Shown in pieces: positions 20,825 to 34,426 of a DNA stretch of 34,426 nucleotides. Each line of letters opens with the position of its first letter. Position 1 is the stretch's first letter. Location of the stretch: assembly GCA_041476545.1 (NCBI GenBank), contig JBGOTP010000007.1:1-34426 (forward strand), read 5' to 3'. The notes beneath the pieces were generated by a model. The model made no database searches, was not told where the DNA came from, and was given only the letters and a program-made list of their open reading frames with translations. This DNA comes from JBGOTP01 sp041476545 (GTDB taxonomy: Bacteria; Acidobacteriota; Vicinamibacteria; Vicinamibacterales; CAVVIG01). Position numbers and translations under genes: made by a program.

Positions 20825-22831
20825 TTACTTGACTCCGGTCGCAAGCCACCGGTCGCGAAAAACCTTCTGGGCAGCGGTGAGCGCGCCGCCCGGGATCGTG
20901 TCCATCGACACGATTTGCTGGATGGTGGGATCCTGCCTGACCGTGGCCGTGCGGGTGACGGTGGCCCCTCCACGACGCGCGACCACGAGCGTGACCCGAT
21001 CACCCGGCTTCTTTTGCGCGATCGCGCTCCACGCGGCCGCAGTCGCGGACTGCCCGTCGATCGTGGTGATGACATCGCCCGAGTCGATACCCGCCTCGTA
21101 GAGTGGTGTGCCGAGGGGCACGGGAGACAGCCGGCCGTTGCCGCCGCCCCGGCCGCCCGCGATACCGACCGCCAGCCCGCCTGGCGTTTCGGCCATGCTC
21201 ACATTGCCGAGCCAGCCGCGCCCGGTATCGGCCGAGCGCACGGCGTATCCAGCCAGCGCCAGCAGCCGCGCATAGTCGGGAAGCTCGCGCCCCTCGATGT
21301 ACTTGTCAAAGAAGTCGTCGGCAAACCTGCGATTGCCGGTGAGCGTGGCCAGGTGATCGCGCAGATCCTTCAAGCCGTACGGCTTCGCCACCAACCCGGG
21401 CGCCGGACCTCCAGGCTTGCCGTGCTGGATCCAGAGCAGCCGCATGTAGTCGTCGAGCGACAGCGTGCCACCCGAAATGTCGCGCAGGGACAGATCGAGC
21501 GCGATCGCGATGCCGGCACCGTAGGTGTAGTACGAGAGAAACGTGCGATTCGCATCCGTGGAATCCACGAACGAACCGGCGCCGTCCGCGAACGGCGCGT
21601 ACTCGCTCATCTGCACCAGCGATCGCACGGCGCGGCCCGGCGTGTTCATCACCTGCACGACCGATCCGACCGGCGCGCCACCACGTCCTCCGCCAAGGCC
21701 CGCGCGCGTGAGGAGCAGCGGGCCGTAGTACTGCGTGAATCCTTCACCCAGCCACAGGCAGCACGTAACGTTCTCGCGCGTGAAGTCGAACGGCTCGAGC
21801 CCCACCGCGCGAATGCGCTCCATATTCCAGGTGTGGAAGAACTCGTGCGAGATCGTGCCAAGCGCCTGCTGGCGGCCCTGCGGCGTCTGCAGCGACAGAC
21901 CAGGACTCGAGATGGACGTGCTGTTGCGATGCTCCATGCCGTCGCCAGCGCCCCACGCGACGTAGTCGAGCAGGAACGTGTACTGCCCGGGCTCGAACTG
22001 CGGGAACTCGCCGTACACGGCCATGTGCTCGCGCGTGAGCCGATCGACCATTTTCGCGAGGTCGTCCACGTCGGACTGCGATCCGTCTGAGTGGACCACG
22101 AGGCGGAAGTTCGCGCGCGCGCCGTTGCCGTTCGGCACAGAGAACGTGCTCGTGACGAAGTTGGAGAGCTCCGTCGGGCTGTCCATGAAGTACTGAAGGT
22201 TGGGCGCGGTGAACGTGCCAGCATCGCTCGTCGCATAGAGTTGCGTGCCGATCTTCCAGCCCGACCCGGCGGGCGGCGTGAACGTGACGCGCATCGCCTG
22301 ATTCTCCCGGCCGACCGCCCACATGAATGCGGCCGGCATGTTGAGATGCGCGTGGGTCGTGTCCACGCCGAAGTAGGTGCCGTTGGCGTAGTCGCCGAAA
22401 ATCTTGTACACAACGCGCACCGTGCCGTCGTGTCCCGCCACGCGCCAGATGTCGGCGTCTGGTCGCGTGTAGGCCAGCTTCTGATTTCGGCCGTTGTAGG
22501 CTTCAACCCAGAACACGTTCTTGGCGAACTCGGAGACGGCGTAACGTCCGGGCGACGATCGGCTCATCCGCACGTCCAGAGGCTGCGTTCCTACTCCGTG
22601 AAATGTCACCTCGACCTGCATCACATGATGCTCGGCCTCAGGGAACGTCACCTGGTAGGCGATCGGGGCGTTTGCCGGCGGCGCGGGACTCTGCACCCAC
22701 ATCCGGGCCGGCGCCACGATTGCGAAGAAGATGATGACGAGGATCAGCGGGATGAACGGACTCGCCTTCAAGGCATCGTGCGACAGAGCGCCGCATCCAG
22801 GTCGGCCAACTGAAAGAGAACGAGCCTGCAC
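20825..22831 (-). CDS. M61-family peptidase with C-terminal PDZ domain
   Basis: 668 aa from a GTG at 22831. An N-terminal hydrophobic helix (PFIPLILVIIFFAIVAPA) anchors or exports it. The M61 (glycyl aminopeptidase) core has the zinc motif HEFFH (His329, Glu330, His333) followed by TWNMERIRAVGLEPFDF, and downstream YTYGAGIAIALDL. The last 100 residues form a PDZ domain (VPLGTPLYEAGIDSGDVI and IAQKKPGDRVTLVV), usual for M61 proteins, which act on small or unfolded peptides in the periplasm. The start is uncertain: an ATG at 22885 is in frame, but a perfect TATAAT at 22844-22839 predicts a message beginning at about the GTG. Confidence 0.88.
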   Translation of the reverse strand: MQARSLSVGRPGCGALSHDALKASPFIPLILVIIFFAIVAPARMWVQSPAPPANAPIAYQVTFPEAEHHVMQVEVTFHGVGTQPLDVRMSRSSPGRYAVSEFAKNVFWVEAYNGRNQKLAYTRPDADIWRVAGHDGTVRVVYKIFGDYANGTYFGVDTTHAHLNMPAAFMWAVGRENQAMRVTFTPPAGSGWKIGTQLYATSDAGTFTAPNLQYFMDSPTELSNFVTSTFSVPNGNGARANFRLVVHSDGSQSDVDDLAKMVDRLTREHMAVYGEFPQFEPGQYTFLLDYVAWGAGDGMEHRNSTSISSPGLSLQTPQGRQQALGTISHEFFHTWNMERIRAVGLEPFDFTRENVTCCLWLGEGFTQYYGPLLLTRAGLGGGRGGAPVGSVVQVMNTPGRAVRSLVQMSEYAPFADGAGSFVDSTDANRTFLSYYTYGAGIAIALDLSLRDISGGTLSLDDYMRLLWIQHGKPGGPAPGLVAKPYGLKDLRDHLATLTGNRRFADDFFDKYIEGRELPDYARLLALAGYAVRSADTGRGWLGNVSMAETPGGLAVGIAGGRGGGNGRLSPVPLGTPLYEAGIDSGDVITTIDGQSATAAAWSAIAQKKPGDRVTLVVARRGGATVTRTATVRQDPTIQQIVSMDTIPGGALTAAQKVFRDRWLATGVK

Positions 22832-22838
22832 GGTGTTG

Positions 22839-22844
22839 ATTATA
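22839..22844 (-). promoter_or_regulatory. TATAAT -10 box for the M61 gene
   Basis: A perfect minus-strand TATAAT in a GC-rich region, 7 nt before GTG 22831, which implies a leaderless message. No convincing -35 is present at 16-18 bp. Confidence 0.5.
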
Positions 22845-22878
22845 GGCTGGCTCGTGCGTCCGTCTTCGTCGACCTGTC

Positions 22879-22907
22879 TTGACATCGACTCGGTGATCCG
22901 CCAACGT
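22879..22907 (+). promoter_or_regulatory. Possible promoter for the RND operon
   Basis: A perfect TTGACA (22879-22884) with a poor -10 (CAACGT, 22902-22907) at 17 bp. The predicted start would leave only about 6 nt before the ATG at 22920, so this is tentative. Confidence 0.35.
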
Positions 22908-22919
22908 TGCCGTTGGACC

Positions 22920-24149
22920 ATGCGCAGACGCGTACTCGGCCGAGTTGTCATCGTCATCCGAATTGTCATCGTCATCGCGGTCGCCGGCGCGGCGCTCACC
23001 GGATGTTCCAGGACGGCCGCAGGCAAAACGGGCGGCCGGCCGGAATCGGCCAAGACCATCAAGGTCGAGGCCGTGCGGCAGGAACAACTCCGCCGTTCGA
23101 TCGAAGTCGTGGGAACTCTGGCCGCCGAGGACGAAGTGACGGTCGCCTCACAGGCGGACGGCGCCGTCAGCCACGTGCTCGTGGACCTCGGCGATCGCGT
23201 CAGGGCCGGGCAGATCCTTCTCGAGCTCGATCGCGAGAAACTCGAATACAACCTGGACAATCAGAAAGCGGCGCTCGAGCGAGCGCTGGCCAAGTACGGC
23301 GCCACGGACCCGGGTCATCGGCCGCCCATGGATCAGACGCCAGACGTCCGGAAAGCCACGGCCGAACTCAACCAGACGAAGCAGGCCTTCGAGCGCGCCC
23401 AGGAGCTGTATCGGCGGCAGCTCCTTCCCAAGCAGTCGCTCGACGACGCGGACGCGACGCTCCGATCCAAGCAGGCGGCGTACGAGTCGGCCTTGCAGAA
23501 CGCCAGAAACCTGGGCTCAGACATCGACGCGTCGAACGCTCTGCTCAAGCTGGCCGATCGTCAGCTCCGTGATGCCAGCATCCGCGCGCCCTTCGAGGGA
23601 TACGTCCAAAAGCGGCTGGTGTCGCTCGGCGAGTTCGTGAAGAGCCAGACACCAGTCATGACCATCGTGCGTATGGACACGCTGAAGGCGATCGGCGAGA
23701 TTCCTGAGCGGATGGCTCCGTGGGTGCAAGTCGGCCAGTCGGCCGATGTCCGCGTTGACGCCTTTCCGGGCAAGGCTATCACCGGCAGAGTGTCGCGCAT
23801 CAGCCCGGCGGTCAACACGGCAATGCGGGCGTTTTCGTTCGAGGCCCTGGTGCCAAATGGTGACGGACTGTTGAAGCCCGGCACCTTCGCGCGCGTGCAC
23901 GTGACGACCTCTCTCGTTGAGCCTGTGCTGACGGTGTCGTATGCCGCGATGCAGTACCGCTACGGCGTGTACCGGGTCTTCTCCGTCAACGGAGACCGGC
24001 TCGTGATGCACGAGCTGAAGACCGGCGATCGTATCGACGATCGCATGGAGATCCTCGACGGCGTCAAGCAGAACGATCAGGTCGCGCTCACAGACGTGGA
24101 CAACCTAGCCGATGGGATGAAGGTCGTTGTCGGCGGGAAGACGGAGTAG
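22920..24149 (+). CDS. RND efflux periplasmic adaptor lipoprotein
   Basis: 409 aa. Lipoprotein signal with lipobox LTGC (Cys29). It then follows the membrane-fusion (HlyD/AcrA) plan: first half of a lipoyl domain (EDEVTVASQADGAVSHVLVDLGDRV), an alpha-helical hairpin (about 95-190, with ELNQTKQAFERAQELYRR), second lipoyl half (IRAPFEGYVQKRLVSLGEFV), a beta-barrel domain and a membrane-proximal domain. It links the inner-membrane pump to an outer-membrane channel; no TolC-type gene is in the window. The pump gene starts 2 nt after its stop. ATG 22920 starts the lipoprotein signal; a longer frame exists upstream but lacks sense. Confidence 0.92.
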   Translation: MRRRVLGRVVIVIRIVIVIAVAGAALTGCSRTAAGKTGGRPESAKTIKVEAVRQEQLRRSIEVVGTLAAEDEVTVASQADGAVSHVLVDLGDRVRAGQILLELDREKLEYNLDNQKAALERALAKYGATDPGHRPPMDQTPDVRKATAELNQTKQAFERAQELYRRQLLPKQSLDDADATLRSKQAAYESALQNARNLGSDIDASNALLKLADRQLRDASIRAPFEGYVQKRLVSLGEFVKSQTPVMTIVRMDTLKAIGEIPERMAPWVQVGQSADVRVDAFPGKAITGRVSRISPAVNTAMRAFSFEALVPNGDGLLKPGTFARVHVTTSLVEPVLTVSYAAMQYRYGVYRVFSVNGDRLVMHELKTGDRIDDRMEILDGVKQNDQVALTDVDNLADGMKVVVGGKTE

Positions 24150-24151
24150 AC

Positions 24152-27274
<3,123 letters not shown>

Positions 27275-27277
27275 ACG

Positions 27278-28273
27278 ATGACCCGGTTTCTTCTGCGCAG
27301 GCTGATCTATCTCATCGTTCTGGTCCTCGTCTCGACCTCGGTCGCGTATGTGCTGGCGGCGACCCAGCTCAATCCGCGATCGCGCTACGAGGGGCGCAAC
27401 CCGCCGCCTCCAGCGGAGGTCGTGGACGCCGCGCTCAACGCGGTGAACATGAACGACAAGGCGCCTCTGACGGCTCGCTTCGGCCGCTGGGCCGGCGGGG
27501 TCATCCGTGGAGACCTCGGCCTCACGATTGAAAATCAACCGGTCAACGACGAGCTCGGCCGTCGCATGTGGGTCAGCCTGCGTCTGATGCTGATCGGATC
27601 GATCCTCGGCAGTCTCCTCGGCGTGGCCGCGGGAGCCTATGGCGCGGTCAAGCAGTATCGCTTCTCGGATCATCTGCTGACGGTCTTCTCGTTCGTCACG
27701 CTGTCCATCCCGATCGTGGTGCTCGCGGTCCTGTTCAAGAACGCTGGTATCGGGCTGAACAACCTGCTCGGCTTCACCGGCGACACCAAGCTGCTGTACA
27801 CGACGGGCGAGATGACGCCGGGGCTCGCGGTCTGGTCGTGGGAAGGCCTCACCAACCGGTTGTCGCACCTCATCCTGCCATCTCTCGTACTCACGGCCGT
27901 GGCGGTCGCGTTCTACGGCCGGTACCAGCGCAACGCCATGCTCGACGTGCTCGGCAGCGACTTCCTGCGCACGGCACAGGCGAAAGGGCTGCGGCGCACG
28001 CAGGCGCTCATCAAGCACGGCCTTCGCACGGCGCTCATTCCGATGGCCACCTTCTTCGCGTACGAATTCGCACTGCTTTTTGTCGGCGCCACCTTCACCG
28101 AAAAGATCTTCGGCTGGCACGGCATGGGTGAGTACTTCGTCGACTCGGTGACGAAGAACGACGTGAATTCGGTGGCCGGCGTGACGCTCTTCGTCGCGGT
28201 GCTCGTGCTCATCGCCGGATTTCTGTCCGACGTCGCGTACGCCGCGCTCGATCCCCGGGTCCGCGTGTCGTGA
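27278..28273 (+). CDS. OppB/DppB-type ABC permease
   Basis: 331 aa, with an N-terminal helix (FLLRRLIYLIVLVLVSTSVAYVLA), a periplasmic stretch and a permease domain carrying the EAA-type loop (RTAQAKGLRRTQALIKHGLRTALIP), which contacts the ATPase. This is the first permease of peptide/nickel-type (family 5) importers. The usual R-x-L-G-D-P region near residue 70 is shortened. Its ATG is 3 nt after the RND pump stop, and its own stop overlaps the next start (GTGA), so translation is coupled. Confidence 0.92.
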   Translation: MTRFLLRRLIYLIVLVLVSTSVAYVLAATQLNPRSRYEGRNPPPPAEVVDAALNAVNMNDKAPLTARFGRWAGGVIRGDLGLTIENQPVNDELGRRMWVSLRLMLIGSILGSLLGVAAGAYGAVKQYRFSDHLLTVFSFVTLSIPIVVLAVLFKNAGIGLNNLLGFTGDTKLLYTTGEMTPGLAVWSWEGLTNRLSHLILPSLVLTAVAVAFYGRYQRNAMLDVLGSDFLRTAQAKGLRRTQALIKHGLRTALIPMATFFAYEFALLFVGATFTEKIFGWHGMGEYFVDSVTKNDVNSVAGVTLFVAVLVLIAGFLSDVAYAALDPRVRVS

Positions 28274-29145
28274 CAGAGCCGGAAACAGAGGCGGCATCGC
28301 GCGGCCGGCTGGTACTGCGGCGCCTGTTGCGGCAGCGCCTGGCAACGGTCGGGTTCATCACCGTGCTGCTGCTCTTCATCGCCGCTTACCTCAGCCCCTT
28401 CGTCGGCGCGTGGCAGTACAACGAACTCGACATCAATGCCTTCCTCACCGCGCCCGCGGGTAATCACTGGTTCGGCACGACTCAAAACGGCTTCGACATG
28501 TTCGCCCTGACGATGCGCGGCATGCAGAAGTCGTTGATCATCGGTTTGCTGGGCGCCCTGCTGTCCACAACGCTGGCGGCAGTGGTCGGGGCATTCTCGG
28601 GCTACTTTGCCGGGGCTCTGAATACCATCCTGCTGACGCTCATCGATCTCCTCCTCGTGCTGCCCTCGTTCCTCATCATCGCGATTCTGTCGCCGACGTT
28701 CCGGGGAAAGACGTGGCTGATCTTCGTCCTGCTGCTGGCTGCGTTCCAATGGATGATCACGGCGAGAATCGTGCGCGGCATGACGCTGTCGCTCAAGGAG
28801 CGTGAGTTCGTGCAGGCCGCGCGCTTCATGGGCGTTCCCGGGTGGCGGATCATCTTCCGGCACATCCTGCCGAACATGTCGTCGCTCCTCATCATCGATG
28901 CGACCGTCAACGTCAGCTCGCTGATTCTGGCGGAGGTCGGCCTCTCGTTCTTCGGCTTCGGCGTCCAGCCGCCCGATGTCTCGCTCGGCACGCTGATTGG
29001 CAACTACGCGGGTGCGGCGCTCACCTACCCCTGGGAGTTCTACTTCCCCGCGGGCTTCCTCGTCGTGCTCGTGCTCGCGATTAACCTCGTCGGCGACGGG
29101 TTGCGCGATGCCTTCGATCCGAACGCCGGGATCCAGGCGGGCTGA
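28270..29145 (+). CDS. OppC/DppC-type ABC permease
   Basis: 291 aa from a GTG that overlaps the oppB-type stop. An N-terminal OppC region with LVLRRLLRQRLATVGFITVLLLF is followed by a permease domain. HWFGTTQNGFDMFALTMRGMQKSL corresponds to the HxFGTDxxGRD segment, with Asn in place of the usual Asp-x-x-Gly-Arg, and the EAA loop is VQAARFMGVPGWRIIFRHILPN. It pairs with the preceding permease to form the channel. Confidence 0.92.
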   Translation: MTEPETEAASRGRLVLRRLLRQRLATVGFITVLLLFIAAYLSPFVGAWQYNELDINAFLTAPAGNHWFGTTQNGFDMFALTMRGMQKSLIIGLLGALLSTTLAAVVGAFSGYFAGALNTILLTLIDLLLVLPSFLIIAILSPTFRGKTWLIFVLLLAAFQWMITARIVRGMTLSLKEREFVQAARFMGVPGWRIIFRHILPNMSSLLIIDATVNVSSLILAEVGLSFFGFGVQPPDVSLGTLIGNYAGAALTYPWEFYFPAGFLVVLVLAINLVGDGLRDAFDPNAGIQAG

Positions 29146-29152
29146 GCGAACC

Positions 29153-31339
<2,187 letters not shown>

Positions 31340-31413
31340 TTAGATACACCGACGACGTACACCGCCGAGACCGCGGAGATCCGCAGAGAGAATGGATTCG
31401 TGGAGGTATATCT

Positions 31414-33129
31414 GTGAACGGTTGGAAACGCTCGGTCGCGGTCACAGTCGCGCTCGTGGCGTTCAGCGTCTCGGCTTGTGGCGGTGGGGGAAAGACGTCC
31501 AACGCGGCGGCGCCGCCAACCTCGGCCCCGTCGACACAGACCAACCAGATCAACCCGATGCCCCGCGATCAAGTTCAGGATGGCGGCACGTTTACCTGGG
31601 CCATCGATCAGATGCCCGCCAACTTCAACTACTACGAGATCGACGGTACGGTGCAGGACAACATCTGGATCATCATGGCGCTTCTCCCGACGCCCTTCAC
31701 CAACGATGCAATCAGCGCCCCGATCTGGAACAGAGACCTCCTGGTATCCGAACCGACGCTGACGACGGACCCGAAGCAGGTGGTGACGTACGAGATCAAT
31801 CCGAAAGCGGTGTGGTACGACGGCACGCCGATTACCTGGGAAGATTTTTTCTGGCAATGGAAGGCCACCAACGGGACTGATAAGGCGTACCGGATCTCAG
31901 CAGCGAACAACTACGAGGACATCGAGAGCGTGCAGAAGGGCAAGGACGACCGCGAGGTCATCGTCACCTACAAGCACAAGTACGCCGATTGGACGAACAC
32001 CTTCAACCCGTTCCTGCCGGCCTCGACGAACAAGAATCCGAAAATCTTCAATGAGGGGTGGAAGGATCGTCCGCTGACGACCGCGGGTCCGTTCAAGCTC
32101 GGTTCCATCGATCAGACCGCAAAGACCATCACGCTCGTCCGCAACGAGAAGTGGTGGGGCGTCCCGGCAAAACTCGACAAGATTGTGTATCGCATCATTG
32201 AAAACGACACGATGATCGACGCGCTGGCCAACGGCGAGATCGACGCGATGGACATTGGACCCGACGCGAACACCTACAACCGCGCCAAGGGGATCTCCAA
32301 CATCGAGGTACGGGTCGCCGGCGGGCCGAATTTCCGTCACATCACGATCAACGGGACCAGCCAGAACCTGCAGGACGTCAGGGTTCGGCAGGCAATGGCA
32401 GTGGGTATCAATCGGGCGACGATTGCCAAGGCGTTGCTCGGTCCTCTTGGCGTCAGCGCGCAGCCGCTCAACAATCATCTCTTCATGGCCAACCAGGAAG
32501 GCTATCAGGACAACTCGGGTGATGTCGGCAAATACAACCCCGACCGGGCGAAGCAACTGCTCGACGAAGTCGGCTGGAAACTCGACGGGAGCGTGCGTAA
32601 GAAGGACGGCAAACCACTCGAGGTCACGTTCGTCATTCCGGCCGGGGTCGCCACGTCGAAGCAGGAGGCGGAGCTGGTGCAGAACATGCTCGGCCAGATT
32701 GGGGTGACCGTCCGGATCAGCACCATTCCGATGAACGATCTGTTCGACAAGTACCTCACGCCGGGCCAGTTCGACCTCACGGTTTTTTCGTGGATGGGCA
32801 CGCCGTATCCGGTCAGCTCGTCGAAAGGCGTCTATGTCAAGCCAACAAAAGACGCGAAAGGCGAGCTGGCAATCCAGCAGAACTACGCGCGCGTGGGGTC
32901 CGACGAGATCAACCAGCTATTCGACCAGGCCAACGGGGAGCTCGATCGCAAGAAGGCCATCGAGCTGGCGAACCGCGCGGACGCACTGATTTGGCAGGAG
33001 GTGCATTCGCTGGCGAGCTACCAGCGACCGGAACTCGTCGCGTGCAAGAAGACGCTCGCCAACTTCGGCGCCTTCGGCTTCCAGCAGCCCTGGGTCTACC
33101 AGGACATCGGCTGGGCGAAGGGCAAGTGA
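31414..33129 (+). CDS. Peptide-type ABC solute-binding lipoprotein (family 5)
   Basis: 571 aa from GTG 31414, with GGAGG 8 nt upstream. Lipoprotein signal ending SVSAC (Cys20), followed by a Gly/Ser/Thr-rich tether. The mature part shows the SBP family 5 pattern: GGTFTWAIDQMPANFNYY, then ITWEDFFWQWKATNG, GPFKLGSIDQTAKTITLVRNEKWWG, DALANGEIDAMD, NLQDVRVRQAMAVGINR and the C-terminal lobe. It captures peptides or similar ligands in the periplasm for the importer upstream. A 74-bp gap separates it from the ATPase gene; no hairpin is evident there. Ligand identity cannot be inferred. Confidence 0.92.
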   Translation: MNGWKRSVAVTVALVAFSVSACGGGGKTSNAAAPPTSAPSTQTNQINPMPRDQVQDGGTFTWAIDQMPANFNYYEIDGTVQDNIWIIMALLPTPFTNDAISAPIWNRDLLVSEPTLTTDPKQVVTYEINPKAVWYDGTPITWEDFFWQWKATNGTDKAYRISAANNYEDIESVQKGKDDREVIVTYKHKYADWTNTFNPFLPASTNKNPKIFNEGWKDRPLTTAGPFKLGSIDQTAKTITLVRNEKWWGVPAKLDKIVYRIIENDTMIDALANGEIDAMDIGPDANTYNRAKGISNIEVRVAGGPNFRHITINGTSQNLQDVRVRQAMAVGINRATIAKALLGPLGVSAQPLNNHLFMANQEGYQDNSGDVGKYNPDRAKQLLDEVGWKLDGSVRKKDGKPLEVTFVIPAGVATSKQEAELVQNMLGQIGVTVRISTIPMNDLFDKYLTPGQFDLTVFSWMGTPYPVSSSKGVYVKPTKDAKGELAIQQNYARVGSDEINQLFDQANGELDRKKAIELANRADALIWQEVHSLASYQRPELVACKKTLANFGAFGFQQPWVYQDIGWAKGK

Positions 33130-33413
33130 CCCCAGCTCAACAGCAGGTGCGTCACGTGCGGCTGCGCGCCGAGCCCCATGCAAATCCCAATCTCATTCGT
33201 GCGCCGCGCGACGCTGTACGACATCAAGCCGAACAGCCCGACAGACGCCGGCAGCACCACGAGGCCGCCAAACAGCGAGTAGGTCTGGGCCAGCACCTTC
33301 TCCTGGACAAAGACGCCCTCTGCTCCATCCGCATGGAGATATTGGTGAGCGGCAGACTTGGATCGATCACCGCCTCCCGCAGCGCGCCGACGACGCTCAA
33401 CGGAACGGGCGCG
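33130..33413 (-). pseudogene. Remnant of a MacB/FtsX-type (ADOP) permease
   Basis: On the minus strand VVGALREAVIDPSLPLTNISM then MRMEQRA reads in one frame, and VFVQEKVLAQTYSLFGG, LFGLMSYSVARRTNEIG and GLGAQPHVTHLLL in another, joined by a frameshift near 33315. Together they match the region of acidobacterial ADOP permeases just before and through the last transmembrane segments. Both ends are missing: the piece is bounded by the solute-binding gene stop and by the VWFA-related gene. It is a degraded fragment, not a working gene. Confidence 0.85.
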
Positions 33414-34426
33414 CGAGATTCGCGGGTACCGTCCGCGCCGGCGCTGTATCAGGTGCAGGCGCGGCGGCCGGCGCTACTAGGGCTGGAGACACGAGCGGAA
33501 CCCTGAACGCGCGCACCATCTTTTTCAGCAGACCTCCGCCACTCGACGATCCTACGGGTCCGCCTGACGCCGAGCCTCGCGACGCCGTCGACAGTGTTGC
33601 ACGCAGGTAGTACTGGCCTGCAGGCAAATCCCGCACCGACACGAGAGCCGAGAACACCGTACGGCCGCTGCCAATCGACCGACCAGGCACGACGGCGGTC
33701 AGTATCGATGGCCCTTCGGGATCGGACGCCACTTCGTACCGCATCACCACACTGTCGTCAGCGCCATACGCCTCAAGGTAACCCTGCACGGCGCCGAAGT
33801 TCACGTCGTAGCCGATCGAGGGACGAAGGATCTCCTTCGCATCGACTGGACCGCCGAGAATCAGTTCGCTTAGCTTCAGCGACCCCGCATCGACGAGCCC
33901 GGCATGGATGGGGTGCTCGACTGAGCCAACACGACCGCCTTCATTGACGACGAGCTTCAGCATGTAGTCTCCCGGCGCCAGCGTCGCGCTGGTCGTCAAC
34001 ACAAGCGGGGACGGGCCGTTGCCGAGCGGCGCCAGGCGGGCATCGCCTGACAGATCGACGACAACCGTTCCTTTGCTGTCGGCGATGATGTAGCCTAGTG
34101 CGACCGGCGTCGCCGACGTGTAGTCGCGCCCCAAGTCGCCGTGGATCCACACCTGGATCTTCGACGGATCCTGATCGCGGAGCGAGAACGTGGCGACGTT
34201 CAGTGCGAGGCCAGACATCATCAGCGGCGATCTCATGGCCTCCCGGACCGGGTCGAGCGGAGCCGACGCGCGACTTCGCGACGCGGCAGCGGTGGCGAGC
34301 GCGCGCCGCGCGCGAACGGTGGCGGCGCTGCGAGAGACCTGCACGCTGATTCGATGTTCTTTGCCGTCGGCGTCCGACGGCGTGGATTCGACACCCACGA
34401 GGTAGTAGCCCGAGACCTCCCGTTCA
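33397..34426 (-). CDS. VWFA-related surface protein, C-terminal part
   Basis: 343 codons are visible; the 5' end is outside the window. The first visible residues EREVSGYYLVGVES, then TPSDADGKEHRISVQVSR, match the end of the VWFA domain in acidobacterial VWFA-related proteins (Ser-Gly-Tyr-Tyr-Leu and a short basic-hydrophobic strand). The rest is a beta-rich region (ALNVATFSLRDQDPSKIQVWIHGD, APGDYMLKLVVNEGGRVGSVEHP) that often follows this domain. The Ser/Gly-rich and Ala/Pro-rich last 60 residues, ending in LARPFR, overlap the permease remnant by 17 bp, so this tail may be an addition made when the remnant was joined. The in-frame GTG at 34398 is not a likely start because homologous sequence continues upstream. 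Confidence 0.8.
   Translation of the reverse strand, partial: EREVSGYYLVGVESTPSDADGKEHRISVQVSRSAATVRARRALATAAASRSRASAPLDPVREAMRSPLMMSGLALNVATFSLRDQDPSKIQVWIHGDLGRDYTSATPVALGYIIADSKGTVVVDLSGDARLAPLGNGPSPLVLTTSATLAPGDYMLKLVVNEGGRVGSVEHPIHAGLVDAGSLKLSELILGGPVDAKEILRPSIGYDVNFGAVQGYLEAYGADDSVVMRYEVASDPEGPSILTAVVPGRSIGSGRTVFSALVSVRDLPAGQYYLRATLSTASRGSASGGPVGSSSGGGLLKKMVRAFRVPLVSPALVAPAAAPAPDTAPARTVPANLARPFR

Noticed and set aside
22731..22919. N-terminal extension of the RND adaptor
   Set aside because: It would place the lipoprotein signal in the middle of the protein; ATG 22920 gives a normal lipobox at Cys29.

Overview
The window is GC-rich and comes from a diderm (Gram-negative type) bacterium. 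I see no rRNA or tRNA to fix the taxon. The combination of a VWFA-related surface protein of the acidobacterial type, an ADOP/MacB-like permease remnant, an LPxTA-type sorted protein with its own sortase, OmpA and Omp85-type outer-membrane proteins and RND efflux points to Acidobacteriota, perhaps Vicinamibacteria. That assignment is an inference.

Layout. Bases 1-1110 (minus strand) hold a truncated kaiC preceded by a translationally coupled 60-aa ORF. Bases 1265-4610 (plus) hold a secreted YXWGXW protein, a REC-PAS-GGDEF protein whose EAL domain is broken by an amber codon, a YtxH protein, a 50-aa DUF3309 protein and a SYLF-domain protein. A Crp/Fnr-family regulator lies on the minus strand at 4653-5306. 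Bases 5517-8867 (plus) hold a coiled-coil protein, a large PA2778-type C39 cysteine peptidase fused to TPR, POTRA and beta-barrel segments, and its PA2779-type partner. An MsbA-like ABC exporter (8938-10791) and a glycine-zipper envelope protein (10900-12060) follow. Bases 12213-15219 hold an operon of PAP2 phosphatase, an unusual lipoprotein-like protein and a phospholipase-D-family protein. On the minus strand, 15270-17342 encodes a divergent NhaA and a secreted metallophosphoesterase, and 17426-18806 encodes a sortase and its LPKTA substrate. An OmpA-family protein with coiled-coil repeats is at 19013-20713, and a minus-strand M61 peptidase with a PDZ domain at 20825-22831. Bases 22920-33129 (plus) form one long gene string: RND adaptor and pump, then a complete peptide-type ABC importer (two permeases, a fused double ATPase, a solute-binding lipoprotein). 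The window ends with an FtsX/MacB-type permease remnant and a truncated VWFA-related protein on the minus strand.

Main observation. Nine promoters between 1.1 and 19 kb share one architecture: the palindrome TGTNC-N6-GNACA, then 21-22 bp, then a TANNNT -10 box (CATGCT in one case). This places the palindrome centre at about -41.5, the classical position of a class II CRP/FNR activator. The promoters drive mostly secreted, membrane or stress-type genes on both strands, plus the kaiC operon. A Crp/Fnr regulator sits in the middle of them. Its recognition helix keeps the arginine that reads TG in CRP but lacks the two residues that specify the G:C pair which is variable in these sites. I propose that this is a local, possibly genome-wide, envelope-stress regulon. 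The region after about 20.8 kb has no such sites and looks like a separate block.
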